A DNA stretch of 64,000 nt from the NCBI GenBank assembly GCA_005765155.1, contig VCCP01000006.1, positions 1,748,501 through 1,812,500 of the forward strand, read 5' to 3'. The translations under genes were made by a program, and so were the position numbers. Below, in pieces: positions 45,294-56,511 of this stretch (its first letter is position 1; each line of letters opens with the position of its first letter). This stretch comes from Zelopaecilomyces penicillatus. Taxonomy: Eukaryota; Ascomycota; Sordariomycetes; Hypocreales; Pseudodiploosporaceae. The notes beneath the pieces were generated by a model. The model saw only the letters and a program-made list of their open reading frames with translations, did no database searches and had not been told where the DNA came from.

Positions 45294-46500
45294 CTGAACT
45301 GTGTTTGCTCTTGCTTACAGTCTGCGGTTCATCATCGAAACTTCCGGTGAAGCCTAGGTTGAACGATTACTGTTGCTTCTCTTCAAAGCGTCCTTGTGTC
45401 AATCAACTTTTTTTTTTGTCAACCTCGACTTTGGCATCATTCCCACCTGCATATCGTATTGCCGTGGTGATTCATTTATACCAGTCCTGTTGCGGACAAC
45501 AAAAACCTATTACAGATCTTCATCTGCGCCATTTCTTTCTTCTTTTGTCTGCTCTCTTTATTATTTTTTGTTTTTTTATTTGTTGTTATTTTTCATGTTG
45601 TCGTCTTTTCGTTTTCAAAGCACTGCAAATGGTGTCGCTGTTTCCAGCAGTCTGGAAAAAAACAATGCGACTCTTACACAGCGTTTGGCAGCAGCGCTGA
45701 TCAAAAATAGAACTTTTATAGCTGAGGATTTTTGACCGTACAAATTGGTTTTTACGGCACGAAATCTCACGGAAGAAGAGATATGGATTGGTTACCTATC
45801 TGTACTTGTGGCTTTTGGCAAAAAAAACACATTGGAAGAGATCTTCGGATTGGTGGTGCGATAAGACGAGACTATTTGACGGAAAGAAGGGCGAGAGAGT
45901 TTATGTACACTAAGTACGCAAACATGGAAGCCATTGAGAACAAGGGTATTTCTAGATAGAAGCTTCATTTGACTATGTCCGATAGGTAGACTACCTAGAA
46001 TTAGCTACTCAATGGAAATGCAAGAGAACTTCCCGATAAAGTGCAAGCAGCGCAAACGGCTGAATAATGCCCACACCGCATCTTGTTGTGATACAACTTC
46101 ATTCATGCGGTCCAAGTACCTCTCCATAAATGCCACAGGCCTGACAAGACGCTAGGAATCGAACAGGAATAATGCCATTTGCCTTTGTCAGTCGCACAGA
46201 TGCTGCTGGAAAGAGATGGAAAACAGGCCAGTCAAACCAGCTTAGCCGAGGAGCTAGCGCTAGCACCCATTGGGCCAGGCCCACCAATTGCCATTGTTTT
46301 ACCGACTCGCCGTGACAATTTTTTTGGGGCACGTAAGCTTTCTCCAGACTTCACCTCCTCCATCCATCAACCCTCATCCTCCCCATTAGCAATTCTTCCT
46401 CTCCTCGTCCTCTGTCCTCCTCAAGCATCCACGAAGCTTGCACGGATTGATATTCTCTTTGGCATTGTACTAGTCACTTGATACCCCCTCACACACAATC
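45294..46500. other. Intergenic region and HSP60 promoter
   Basis: It contains the 3' flank of the previous gene and the promoter of HSP60. A C/T-rich leader runs from about 46340 to 46490. I looked for clear heat-shock elements (alternating GAA and TTC triplets) and found none I would defend. Confidence 0.5.
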
Positions 46501-47560
46501 ATGCAGCGCGCATTGAGTTCCCGTGCCCGGGCTACGGCTCTGTCCTCAGCTTACAAGTACCGGGCTGGAGCTGGTCTCAGCCAGCAGGTCCGATTTGCTC
46601 ACAAGGTACGGCTAGCATCATCACTCCAATGGGGATCCGCAATTGGGCTGCTTCAGTATTCTAATTAGTTCAACAGGAGCTCAAGTTCGGTGTTGAGGGC
46701 CGTGCTGCTCTCCTGGCTGGTGTCGATACACTCGCCAAGGCTGTTGCCACAACTCTGGGCCCCAAGGGTCGCAATGTCCTGATTGAGTCCAGCTTTGGCT
46801 CCCCCAAGATCACAAAGGGTTCGTCAATACGCGCCGCACAATATTATGACTTAATGCTAACACAATTCTTTCAGATGGTGTCACTGTCGCCCGAGCCATC
46901 ACCCTAAAGGACAAGTTCGAGAACCTCGGAGCCCGGTTACTACAAGATGTGGCTTCTAAGACTAACGAGGTTGCCGGTGACGGTACCACCACCGCCACTG
47001 TTCTTGCCCGAGCTATCTTCTCTGAGACTGTCAAGAACGTCGCTGCTGGCTGCAATCCCATGGACCTGCGCCGTGGTATTCAGGCTGCTGTCGATGCCGT
47101 TGTTGACTTCCTGCAGAAGAACACCCGGGACATCACCACCAGCGCGGAGATTGCCCAAGTCGCCACCATCAGCGCCAACGGTGACCACCACGTCGGTAAG
47201 ATGATTGCCAATGCCATGGAGAAGGTCGGCAAGGAAGGTGTTATCACCGTCAAGGAGGGCAAGACCATGCACGACGAGCTTGACATCACCGAGGGTATGC
47301 GATTCGACCGTGGCTATGTCTCCCCTTACTTCATCACCGACGCCAAGTCTGGCAAGGTTGAGTTCGAGAACCCTCTGATCCTCCTCTCGGAGAAGAAGAT
47401 CTCTGCCGTTCAGGACATCATCCCTGCTCTCGAGGCTTCCACTCAGCAGCGCCGCCCTCTTGTCATCATCGCTGAGGATATCGACGGCGAGGCTCTTGCC
47501 GTGTGCATCCTCAACAAGCTCCGTGGCCAGCTTCAAGTTGCTGCTGTCAAGGCCCCCGGC

Positions 47561-47598
<38 letters not shown>

Positions 47599-48385
47599 TG
47601 TGTTGACCAACGGAACAGTGTTCAGCGACGAGCTTGATATCAAGCTCGAGAAGGCTACCGTCGACATGCTGGGCACAACTGGCTCCATCACCATCACCAA
47701 GGAGGACACCATCATGCTGAATGGCGAGGGTACCAAGGACTCCATCGCTCAGCGCTGCGAGCAGATCCGTGGCGTTATTGCCGACCCCACCACCTCTGAG
47801 TATGAGAAGGAGAAGCTGCAGGAGCGTCTGGCCAAGCTCTCTGGAGGTGTCGCCGTCATTAAGGTCGGTGGATCTTCAGAAGTTGAGGTCGGTGAGAAGA
47901 AGGACCGATTCGTTGATGCTCTCAACGCCACCCGTGCTGCCGTTGAGGAGGGTATTCTGCCCGGTGGTGGTACTGCTCTCATGAAGGCCTCTGCCCAGGC
48001 CCTGAACGATATCAAGACCGCCAACTTCGATCAACAGCTTGGTGTCAGCATCATCAAGAACGCCATCACCCGACCTGCCCGAACTATCATTGAGAACGCC
48101 GGTCTTGAGGGCTCTGTTGTCGTTGGCAAGCTCACCGACGAGTTCGCCGCCGACTTCAACCGTGGCTTTGACAGCTCCAAGGGCGAGTATGTTGACATGA
48201 TTGAGGCTGGTATTCTCGATCCCCTCAAGGTTGTCCGAACTGGTCTTATCGATGCCAGCGGTGTTGCCTCTCTGCTTGGCACAACTGAGGTCGCGATCGT
48301 CGACGCCCCTGAAGACAAGCCTGCTTCTCCCATGGGTGGCATGGGAGGCATGGGCGGTATGGGCGGTATGGGTGGCATGATGTAA
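46501..48385 (+). CDS. HSP60: Mitochondrial chaperonin Hsp60
   Basis: Three exons, 46501-46605, 46677-46818 and 46875-48385, give 585 residues. Hsp60 is the GroEL-type ring chaperonin of the mitochondrial matrix. Exon 1 encodes a 35-residue Arg/Ala/Ser-rich presequence ending RFAHK. The mature part starts ELKFGVEGRAALLAGVD. Conserved elements are LGPKGRNVLIE, the ATP-binding DGVTVARAITL and NEVAGDGTTTATVLAR, the EGMRFDRGYVSPYF strand, VEEGILPGGGTAL, and the Gly-Met repeat tail GGMGGMGGMGG. The second intron has a GTTCGT donor, slightly off consensus, but it restores KDGVTV exactly. All expected catalytic and hinge regions look intact. Confidence 0.97.
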
Positions 48386-49379
48386 AATGCTTATATGGCT
48401 GATGAGGCGGAAGTTTCTGTTTGTATAAACGAATAATGGGCATGGGTTTGGTGTTTAAAAAAGGAATGGCTCAAGAAGCCTTGTACTCTCTCCCCTCTTT
48501 TCCCCTCCAACGCTCAACTGGACTTTGACGGCGGTTGAAAATGATTCAAGAAGCTTGGGATTCATGTATAGTATAGTGGCACGATGATTTACCGTGTACA
48601 GCTACGAAAGAAGAAGATATCACGAATTTAGACCATTTACTCTACTCTTACCTATGATTGAAAAGGGTGACATCCGATAGGCAGACGTCGTAACTAGGCG
48701 AAGAGGATTGAGGCCGGCCCAGCCAAGCGCAGTCACGCTAACTACTAGAAAGTCAGTTGTCTAACGTTGGTTGTTCCACCGCCAGCCTGGTGTCTGATAC
48801 ATTGTGCTCGCTACCTTCAATCACTGTTTCTTGCCGCCTTCGCTCCACCTCAAACTTGTTACTGCACCACCTCCCATTCCGAGTTTTTTGGCCGCCAACA
48901 GCCCACTCATCGTCACCGCTACTTGCCGGCTGTTTCGTCTCTTGAATATGACGCCAGTAGGCCTAACTTATACCGCCAAAAAAAAAAATCGGTAAGACAT
49001 TTGTGTGTGTCTGTGTATGGGTGTGTATTTTGTTGAATAAAAAAGGGCCCTTCCAAACAGCAATACAACCAGGAAGTTGACGGAAACAGTTTGCACGCTC
49101 AAATACCAAAAACAACGCCTCAGAAAAGCATTTCAGCGTAGCAAGGGAAACCTAACCAAAGAAGGAAATGCATCAACTAACATGGCTATATCACATCAGC
49201 ATTCGGAGATGGTATACGAAACCGCATCCTTACGAAAACACTTCCACGTACAAGACTAAAACTTTGTTTGAACACTGTATTTACCATTGGACTAATGTAT
49301 CTATACCAAACCTTTTTTCAATTAGAGAATGTATCAAGGGGGAAGATGTGTTTTAAACCCCTATCTAAGCTAATTCAAT

Positions 49380-49431
<52 letters not shown>

Positions 49432-51487
49432 CCCATTGTCTAGCCCGTACAGTAGTAACTAGTAGTCAGCCTCCTGAGTTTGAGTGAATATGATCACGGA
49501 AACGCTCAAAAATGCCACAAATGCGCAAAATGCAGTCAACACACATGTAAATCCCATCATAATATACGGTTAGCTCACCAATAGAATGACAATATCCATT
49601 TCAATTATGCAATAAAATTATGGCCAGGTTTGTAGGGACGGCATTAGGGCATGACCAAAGGTCACCAGACGTGATACCTCCTGTTTTCCGACAATCAACC
49701 TACCAGAGGAGAGCAGCTGAGAATGTCACACATACAAGTCGTCAACACAGAACAAGGTGTACCAAAGAAGAGTCATTTGCATAATATGTGAGTTTATTGT
49801 GTATCATTGGGATGCCACCCGTATAACGTCGGGACAAAAGCGATTCCTCAGGATGAAGACTCAAGTTGAGCCCTCAGCTTCACACCGCAGCCTAACTATC
49901 ATTTCCCGTTTCGGAGAGAATGTTCCTATGCCTGATTGAAAGAATAAAATCCCCAAGACTGTCGTCCAACCTCCTTTTATGATGCAAAAACAATAAAACA
50001 AAGCTTCACCAGTAGCGCCTCTAGGCCACCGGTAAGACTTGGAGCTGAGCATCTGGCGGTACCAACTCATTCATACATTTGTCTTTCCCGGATTTCGACC
50101 AAGAGCCAAGTCAATGTAAAGCCTTAAAAGGCACATGACGAACAAGTGAGCAGCGCGGGTCTGTGGTAAGGCAATGAGCAAACCAACCGCGAAGAAAACC
50201 CTGATTAAACCCGGACGCAGAAAACCTCCATACCGTAAAACCCCTGTTTCTACTAAATGCCAACCCAAAAACAAATCCGAACGTCTAAAGTCGTTGAAAA
50301 AAAAACAGCATCCGATAACATGTCGCCGATACGGGTTGCGTAATTTCCGTGGGAACCAGAAAAGCCGCCAACGCATCGAAGTTGTGTTGGCTGCAGAATG
50401 TAAGATGACGAAGTGAAAGAAATAGAACCAAAACGCAGATCAAAGAAGCAATCAACCCCAGTCTCCTGTTTGACCCGCTCAACGCAATGCAAGAAATCCC
50501 TCATAAAAATCCCAATTTTATTGCTCCGACAGCAATTCATACCATTGTCGACAAGGTGAGTGCGAGAAAATACTATCCCCAAACTTTTGTATCTTTATTG
50601 AGTCATGATAAAGTGTCGTCGTAAACCGCGCAAACAAGTCGGCGTCTCAGCCGGCCGGATGCATATAGAGACCCTATTGGTGGTCTGCCAAGAATAAGCG
50701 GCATAAAAACGTCGACTTAGACAATGATGTCTGCTCAGAATTGCCGCTCGATGTCCACAAATGAAACTCGAACCATGTTCACTCGCCTATGATGCATATA
50801 CCATAGCGAGTCCATTTCCATATCTATCGTGGTATCGATGCGATGAATCAATACCAAGTCTATGTGCAATGCATCAAGATAGCAATCCTTGTAAGAATCG
50901 CCTACAATGAGTGAGCTAATAATCCCGTGCATCAAGATTGATGCCGGTTTTTATCCTCAGTGAAGCGTAATGACCATGCCACAATAGTCCACAATAACTA
51001 ACAACATGTAGTCATTTCGTGACAGTGTGACGTAAGGCTTAACCGCTGAGGGAACCGATGGCGTGGCGAAACCTCGGATTCGTAAAACGTGAAAAAAATG
51101 ACAATACCGATGCGCCTGACATAACCATTATAAACGTATAACAATGAAAAGATTGCTTTTGTTGGGTCAAAAAAAAAACTTGAATCCGACTCAAGTGTCT
51201 GCATGCTGAATACTGGGTGAGCCAGCAGAGCAGAATGACCGTGTTCAAATGCCGTCAAAGCTTGACAGCAAACAATCTCACAACAGTGTACCGTAGCCCG
51301 AACGCGTGGACGATGTATGATCGTGCCGGGGTATCTGAAAACACGCGTCGTGCTCGGAGGCAAGGAGACCGTCCTGATTATAAAAAAACACAAACTCCAA
51401 AATCCTAGTGTTTTGGAAGACCGGAAAAGGAAAATAATGACATATCCCAGAACTAGAATGTAGAATGAGACGAATTACTCGCTACTC
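48386..51487. other. Convergent gene-free region
   Basis: A 3.1-kb stretch between the stop codons of HSP60 (+) and the cyclin gene (-). Apart from a CA/TA microsatellite at 49380-49431 I see no gene, RNA gene or repeat. Confidence 0.5.
49380..49431 (+). repeat. Compound CA/TA microsatellite
   Basis: About seven CA units run directly into about sixteen AT units, interrupted once by a G near 49426. It lies in non-coding DNA. Confidence 0.95.
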
Positions 51488-52483
51488 TTAACCAACAACG
51501 GGCTGTCCGTAGGTGTTAGACATGAAGTAGGGAGCCTGCTTCATCGGCTCAGCACATCCAGCACATCCACATTCACCAGCACCATGTTCCCAGATGCTAT
51601 GGTGGTATGGATAATGAGTGGCATATGGGTTCTGGCGGTTGGGATAGAACGTGGTGTGGTTGGGAGCCTGTGGGTATCTGCTCGTGTACTGAGCGGCGGC
51701 TTGCGCAAACCAGTCGTTATAACGGGCATTGCTAGAAGCTGCGGACACCGCGTACTCGGGAGTCCCGTAGCCTGAATCGGGCGGGGTGAGAGGGGCATTC
51801 CACGGGTTGTGTGCCCAGGTAGAATCGCGCGGGCGAAACGGATGCTGCTGAGGCTTGCCTGACTGGTAGCGTTCGTATTCGGCGATTTGGGCTTGGATGT
51901 ACCTGGAGTGGGGAGAGCGCTGGCTGCTGCTGTACCTCGACATCTCCGTATCGATGGCTGGAACGAGGGATGCGAGTCTGTCTCGGTTGGCTTGAGCAGC
52001 CTGTCGCTTTTTCATCTGCTGCCAATCTCGCCAGTTCTCGAGCCAGGCCTGGTAGTCCTTGCTGAGATCGAGATTGACATACAGCCTCCAGCTCATGGCT
52101 TGAACCCAATCAAACTCCAGGGCGTTCAGCTCAGAGACAGCGATGCCACTGACTTCAGACCACGACCTGTTCTGGAAAGTGTTGTCATCCAGAAACTTGC
52201 TTCCGAGAAGCAGAGAAACGGTCAAGTATCGCCAAACCTGGCCCTCTGAGGCTTTGTACGGACCCTGGCTTTTCATAGCATTGATCCTCTTGGCAAGGTA
52301 GTTCATGCCAAGAAGAATGGTGGTACTAGGAAGCCTCGTGGAGGTGAGAATTTGGGACACAAACTTGCGAAATGGAGATGTCACGGTACCCTCGGGTGTA
52401 ACCACTCGAACAGCCATCTCGGCAACATAGTCTGCCATCATGTCGACCTCATAATCGAGGACGGCACATACGCCTCCCGGCAT
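51488..52483 (-). CDS. CLG1: Pho85-type cyclin, CLG1-like
   Basis: One exon of 331 residues from ATG 52483 (MPGGVCAVLDYEVDMMADYV). The frame is open upstream to 52687 (399 residues), but that part is C/T-rich leader-like. Residues about 15-140 form a cyclin box: FRKFVSQILTSTRLPSTTIL, WRYLTVSLLLGSKFLDD, WSEVSGIAVSELNALEFDW and SWRLYVN. This resembles the Pcl/Clg1 group, which activates the Pho85 CDK in nutrient and stress signalling. After the box come a Gln/Arg-rich helix and a Tyr/Pro/Ser-rich tail with PLTPPDSGYGTPEYA. The C-terminal stretch has three closely spaced cysteines (GECGCAGC). CLG1 is the best fit; another Pcl-type cyclin is possible. Confidence 0.82.
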   Translation of the reverse strand: MPGGVCAVLDYEVDMMADYVAEMAVRVVTPEGTVTSPFRKFVSQILTSTRLPSTTILLGMNYLAKRINAMKSQGPYKASEGQVWRYLTVSLLLGSKFLDDNTFQNRSWSEVSGIAVSELNALEFDWVQAMSWRLYVNLDLSKDYQAWLENWRDWQQMKKRQAAQANRDRLASLVPAIDTEMSRYSSSQRSPHSRYIQAQIAEYERYQSGKPQQHPFRPRDSTWAHNPWNAPLTPPDSGYGTPEYAVSAASSNARYNDWFAQAAAQYTSRYPQAPNHTTFYPNRQNPYATHYPYHHSIWEHGAGECGCAGCAEPMKQAPYFMSNTYGQPVVG

Positions 52484-53650
52484 GATGAAAGATTGTGGAA
52501 GGGGGTCCGACGAAGATCTAGTAAGACCTTTGTCGGTGATGTCAAGACAGCTCTTGACACGGAGACACGGCGATGTGCGAGATGTGCAACGAGCTGATGA
52601 TGAAATTCTCGGTGTGAGGAAGCGGAGAGAGATGATCAAGACGCGACAAGAAAAGGGGGAGTCGGTTGGACCTCTACTGAGATGCACGAGCCATTTAAGG
52701 ACGGATCTCTATTGTCGTGAATGGGGACAATGCAGAGGATAATTTCGAATATTCTTGAGAATATCAGGATGTCGTGGGTAAACGTTGATAGAAAAATGTG
52801 ATCGTCCAAAGTTCCAACACTGTCGACTTTTGCTGAATATGAGAAAAAAATCGATTTGTGGAGTTGATCAGAAGAGATCGAGATTCTAGGAATAGACGGA
52901 AACCTAAAGTACTATGCGTGTTTGGTTAGTAACGTGATTCTTTTTAATGTGAGGGTTTAGTTTCAAGCTCGGGCCCAGGGAAAAAAGCGGGTGCTTGAAA
53001 GTCAAAATCGCGAGCTCGTCTCATTGAAGTTGAAAGGCATTGAAGGAGGCAAACAACATGATCTTCTCTCCCGACACATTTGGGTGTCTGCATTTATCAC
53101 AAATTGTTGCGGAGTCGTGTAGCCCTGTCACGGGTCGCTGGTCGAGTGTGTGTATGTATGAAGATCGTGTAGATATAGAACAGTGAAGACGCGATGCCGT
53201 GGTATGATCACGGAAAAAGAGTTGTCGTGCTAAACCCAAGCTCTATCTCATAGAAATAAGATAAAATCATAACTAACCTCGAGAGAAGAAATACTGTTGC
53301 AATGGTGCAGTATTCTTTGGGGTCGTGAGCCCAACGAGTAGTAGTAGAGGAGGTCGCTTGGAAGCTGGCCACCAACACACACAGATATGGCGTGGGAACA
53401 CGAAGAAGAAGCAACCTGCACAGCGGCGAGCTGAGAGGTTTGCAGAGGGCTCACGCGAGAGACCTGAATCCAGAAGTCGACGAACAGCAGCGGTGTTCGT
53501 GACGGAAGTTGTCGAAGAGTCGGCGGATTCGGAATTCGGCAGAGAGATAGAAGAGGAGGGAGGAGGAGGTTGGAGAAGAAAGTGTGAAAGAGAAAGGATG
53601 GGATGCAGTAGTGGGTGCGGGAGCGTAGAAGAGCAGACGGACAAGATGAT
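52484..53650 (-). promoter_or_regulatory. Long CT-rich leader of the cyclin gene with a probable leader intron
   Basis: Read on the minus strand, 53650-53280 is a long C/T-rich tract without clear coding character. It ends in CGAG followed by the donor-like GTTAGT at 53277. A good acceptor (TTTCATCATCAG) lies near 52594, about 110 bases before the cyclin start. This fits an untranslated first exon and an intron of about 0.7 kb in the leader. Several short upstream ATG frames lie within it. Confidence 0.45.
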
Positions 53651-56132
53651 GAAGGCTATGGGCGGCACAACCGGGTGCCAGAATGAGTGCCTGAGTGTCA
53701 GTGTGCCAGCGTCCAGCAGGGCGTGGCAGTGGCAGTGGCACCAGTGGGTGCGAGGTACTGCTGGCCATCCAAAAGTAACAGTGAGTACCTGAGGTACTCG
53801 TGCGTGTGCATGCACCAGAAGGACATGGGGTACATGAGGCCCTGGTGCGAGGTGGTGCGTTTCGGTGCGTTGTGTGCCGGGGCAGCAAGGTACCTTGTGT
53901 CCCGCTGTCCTCCACCCCAAGGGCAGCCTGATTGGTACCAGGATGCAGAGTCGGCCATGTTCCTCTGCTTCCATTTGACTAAATTCATTAGCCGGGGGCG
54001 CTGTCACTGGGGCAATTATTATTTTTCCTTTCGGGGGGTGGACCGTGACGGAGCCACTGACGGGACAGGTCGACTCTGCAACCCTGCCGAAAGTCCCTGC
54101 GAAGTCCCTGGCGAAGGGGAGGGGGGCGCGAGTGGAGGGCGACGCTTTGGGGCGAAGGGGGTCAAATTGCTATGTACCAGTATTACTGCGTGCACACGTG
54201 CGAAGAAAACGGAGGGACTGGGTGGTACGAGGTACATTAAAGATGGGGCGATGGGGGTCCCCCATTGTGAACAAGCCCACCGTGAAAGCCCACTGTAGAA
54301 GCCCACTGTGAGCCCGCGCGGTCTCAAGTGCCAAGATGGGAACGCGCTAATGTACCTTTGGTTGCTGTGAACGCCAGGCCATTGGCCAACTTGAGGTAAC
54401 GCCAGGGAAAAGGCACGAAAGCTACGGGTCAGTACGAGCCTGCTCCTGCACTGTACGTCCTGCTACTGGTAATGATCCAACAACAACTGTACATATGTAA
54501 ACATGTAATGCCGCACCACCCGCTGGCGATACGTACCGAAAAGAGGAGGAGCTGCTGCTAGCTGCCAGCCCTGACGAGCCCTCTGGAACTTGGGGGTCGG
54601 GGGGTTCAGACATGAGATGCGAATGAGTGAAGTGGCCCCCGTGCGATGCTGGGTTTGGTGGCCTGCCGGAGACCTGTGAGTGGACGGTGAGGTTTTTGGG
54701 GGGGCCACTGCTACACCTACTACAGCACGATACGTATCCCTCCAATCTTAAGAGGCGCGTCAGCAGGCCGACACTGGTTCTGGTTCACTTTGTTCGCTTC
54801 AGGTCGTTCACTTGTGTTTACAGCGCACGCACCAGCCGGGGCAGTGTCAGCCAAAATTCGAAGAGCCGCACTTTACCCGCCGTCCTGGCTTGGTGGCCGG
54901 AGCATCGCCGAGCACGCGCCTGGGCAGGCACTAATTTACCTGTATGCAATCTTGCCTGGTGACTGGTCACTGCTCAAGACACAGTCATAGAGATTCCGAC
55001 TCTTACGCCTCGTTCCTCGTCACCCCCAAGTACACAACACCTGAAGTTGTCAAGTATTGTTATGCTCCAGGCAGACGCCGCGACAGAAACAGTCATCTGA
55101 ATCTTCGCCACCCCTCCTCGGCTGCTGGTTGGTTCGCGGTTGGGCTCTGCTGGCCAGGCCGATGTCTATCACTCTCTGACTGACGGACTATGACTGACTT
55201 GACGGAACGGACGTGAGAACTGGCCAAAAGGCGATGATTCCGTGCGTGCGGCTTTGTTGGCTTGCGCTGCTTCGCTGTTCCCGCCGATGGAGAAGCCGCC
55301 AGCCCCATCTGCAGACGTCCAGGAAAAGTAATGCAAAGCACTTGCTATCTCTCTGGAGCATGCATGCATACCTGCATGCATGCAACAGACCACTCTGTGT
55401 GTACGAATGAATCTGTATGGACTCTGTGGTTGTAAAAAGTACAGGAATTATGGGGCACAGGGGGGGGACCACGGAGAATGCGGAGAGGAGGCCTGGAAAT
55501 GCCTCAGGTCCACCACCTAGCGCTGGTCGCAGTGGTTTGAGTGGGCGTGGCTTGGGTGTTCAGTGGGTGCTGAGTGGGGTGCTGTTCACTGGTTCCCCTG
55601 GCCACCAGCTCTTCGTTGCCAGCAAACCTCCCAACCTCCACTGATGGGACGGCTGGCCGTAAAATCCTGTGTGTAATTCCTGCCTCCTCGGTTCTTCGTG
55701 CAGGTACGTAGTAGGCAGCCTCTGCTAGTGTCCGGCGAAGCGCCTGCCTCGCTGCCCGTTTTCTCCCCACTGATGGAGAACTGGTTCGCTGAATGTAAAT
55801 TTTAATTTTTTAAAAAAAAAGAAATTGGGAGGATAACCAAAATCTGCCCACATTACCTTTCGATTCTGATTTGATTATCCCCAACACACCGCATACCACC
55901 GTGTGGGCCTCATGCAGTCGCAAGGCAAGGCAGGTACTTGCCTACAGTAGATATACCTCCAGTATTGTCAGGTACCCAGTGGCGTATTGTTATGATATTG
56001 CCATTTGCGGCAGATTCTTTCTTCCTCCTGTCAAGTAATTTCCTATCCGCGTTCGGCGTCCACGTGTCAGTTCTACATCAACAAAGCCATCCTTCGTAAC
56101 CCTAGCCTACAGGTGAAAACATTATCCCAATA
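53651..56132. other. Gene-free region
   Basis: No gene is supported. It is moderately GC-rich, with many GGT and CCAC runs, and contains a TGCA-type inverted repeat at 55358-55383. Confidence 0.5.
55358..55383. repeat. Perfect inverted repeat of 11-bp arms
   Basis: Arms 55358-55368 and 55373-55383 (GCATGCATGCA and its complement) flank a four-base loop. It could form a small hairpin or simply be a GCAT microsatellite remnant. Confidence 0.85.
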
Positions 56133-56511
56133 ATGTCACAGCAAGCCGCTTTGGTGATCAAGCCGGCCAAGTGTGCGGCCTGCCTTCCAGGCCGTTGCGG
56201 ACAACCTCCTCGCCTCGCACCAATCAATACATTGGCATCGGGTCCAGCAACATGGTCCGTCGTCCATGTCGTGGACGCCATTGCCGCCAGGGACCCAAAG
56301 TTCCACGCTGGCATGACGTTTGTCCCGACGGGTAGTCAGTCTAAGGGTCTCATCCCCAAGGCTGGCCTGCGTAGTAGGGCTTCGTTGACATGATGGATAA
56401 ACTGTCCGTCATCGACTTACCAGACGGCTGCGAAACCGCGGTTGGCTTAGATGTTTGTGGTTGTCAATGCGGATGAGGTCGAGGAAGTTAATGGCTATTG
56501 TTGGTAAGTCT
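56133..56511 (+). pseudogene. RKI1: Decayed fragment of ribose-5-phosphate isomerase (Rpi/Rki1)
   Basis: Consecutive family segments appear in order but in different reading frames. QAVADNLLASHQ (from 56188, offset 1 relative to 56133) is followed by YIGIGSS (from 56228, offset 2). Then come VVHVVDAIAARDPKFHAG and MTFVPTGSQSKGLIPKAGLR (about 56256-56372, offset 0). A stretch with stop codons follows, and then ADEVEEVNG (from 56469). In the intact enzyme these correspond to the helix before the GIGSGST phosphate loop, the IPTGxQS block and the GADEVD catalytic block. The loop itself is altered (GIGSSNMV). At least two frameshifts and several stops make it non-functional. The downstream NWRTVPIG (about 56628) may be a further trace. 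In the pentose phosphate pathway this enzyme interconverts ribose-5-P and ribulose-5-P; a working copy is presumably elsewhere. Confidence 0.75.

Noticed and set aside
46100..46500. Heat-shock elements upstream of HSP60
   Set aside because: Only same-orientation GAA triplets were found (near 46157-46170), not the alternating GAA/TTC pattern needed.
53273..54007. A 244-codon open frame on the minus strand
   Set aside because: It is Pro/Ser/His/Leu low-complexity and coincides with the CT-rich leader of the cyclin gene; pyrimidine-rich DNA lacks stop codons by composition.
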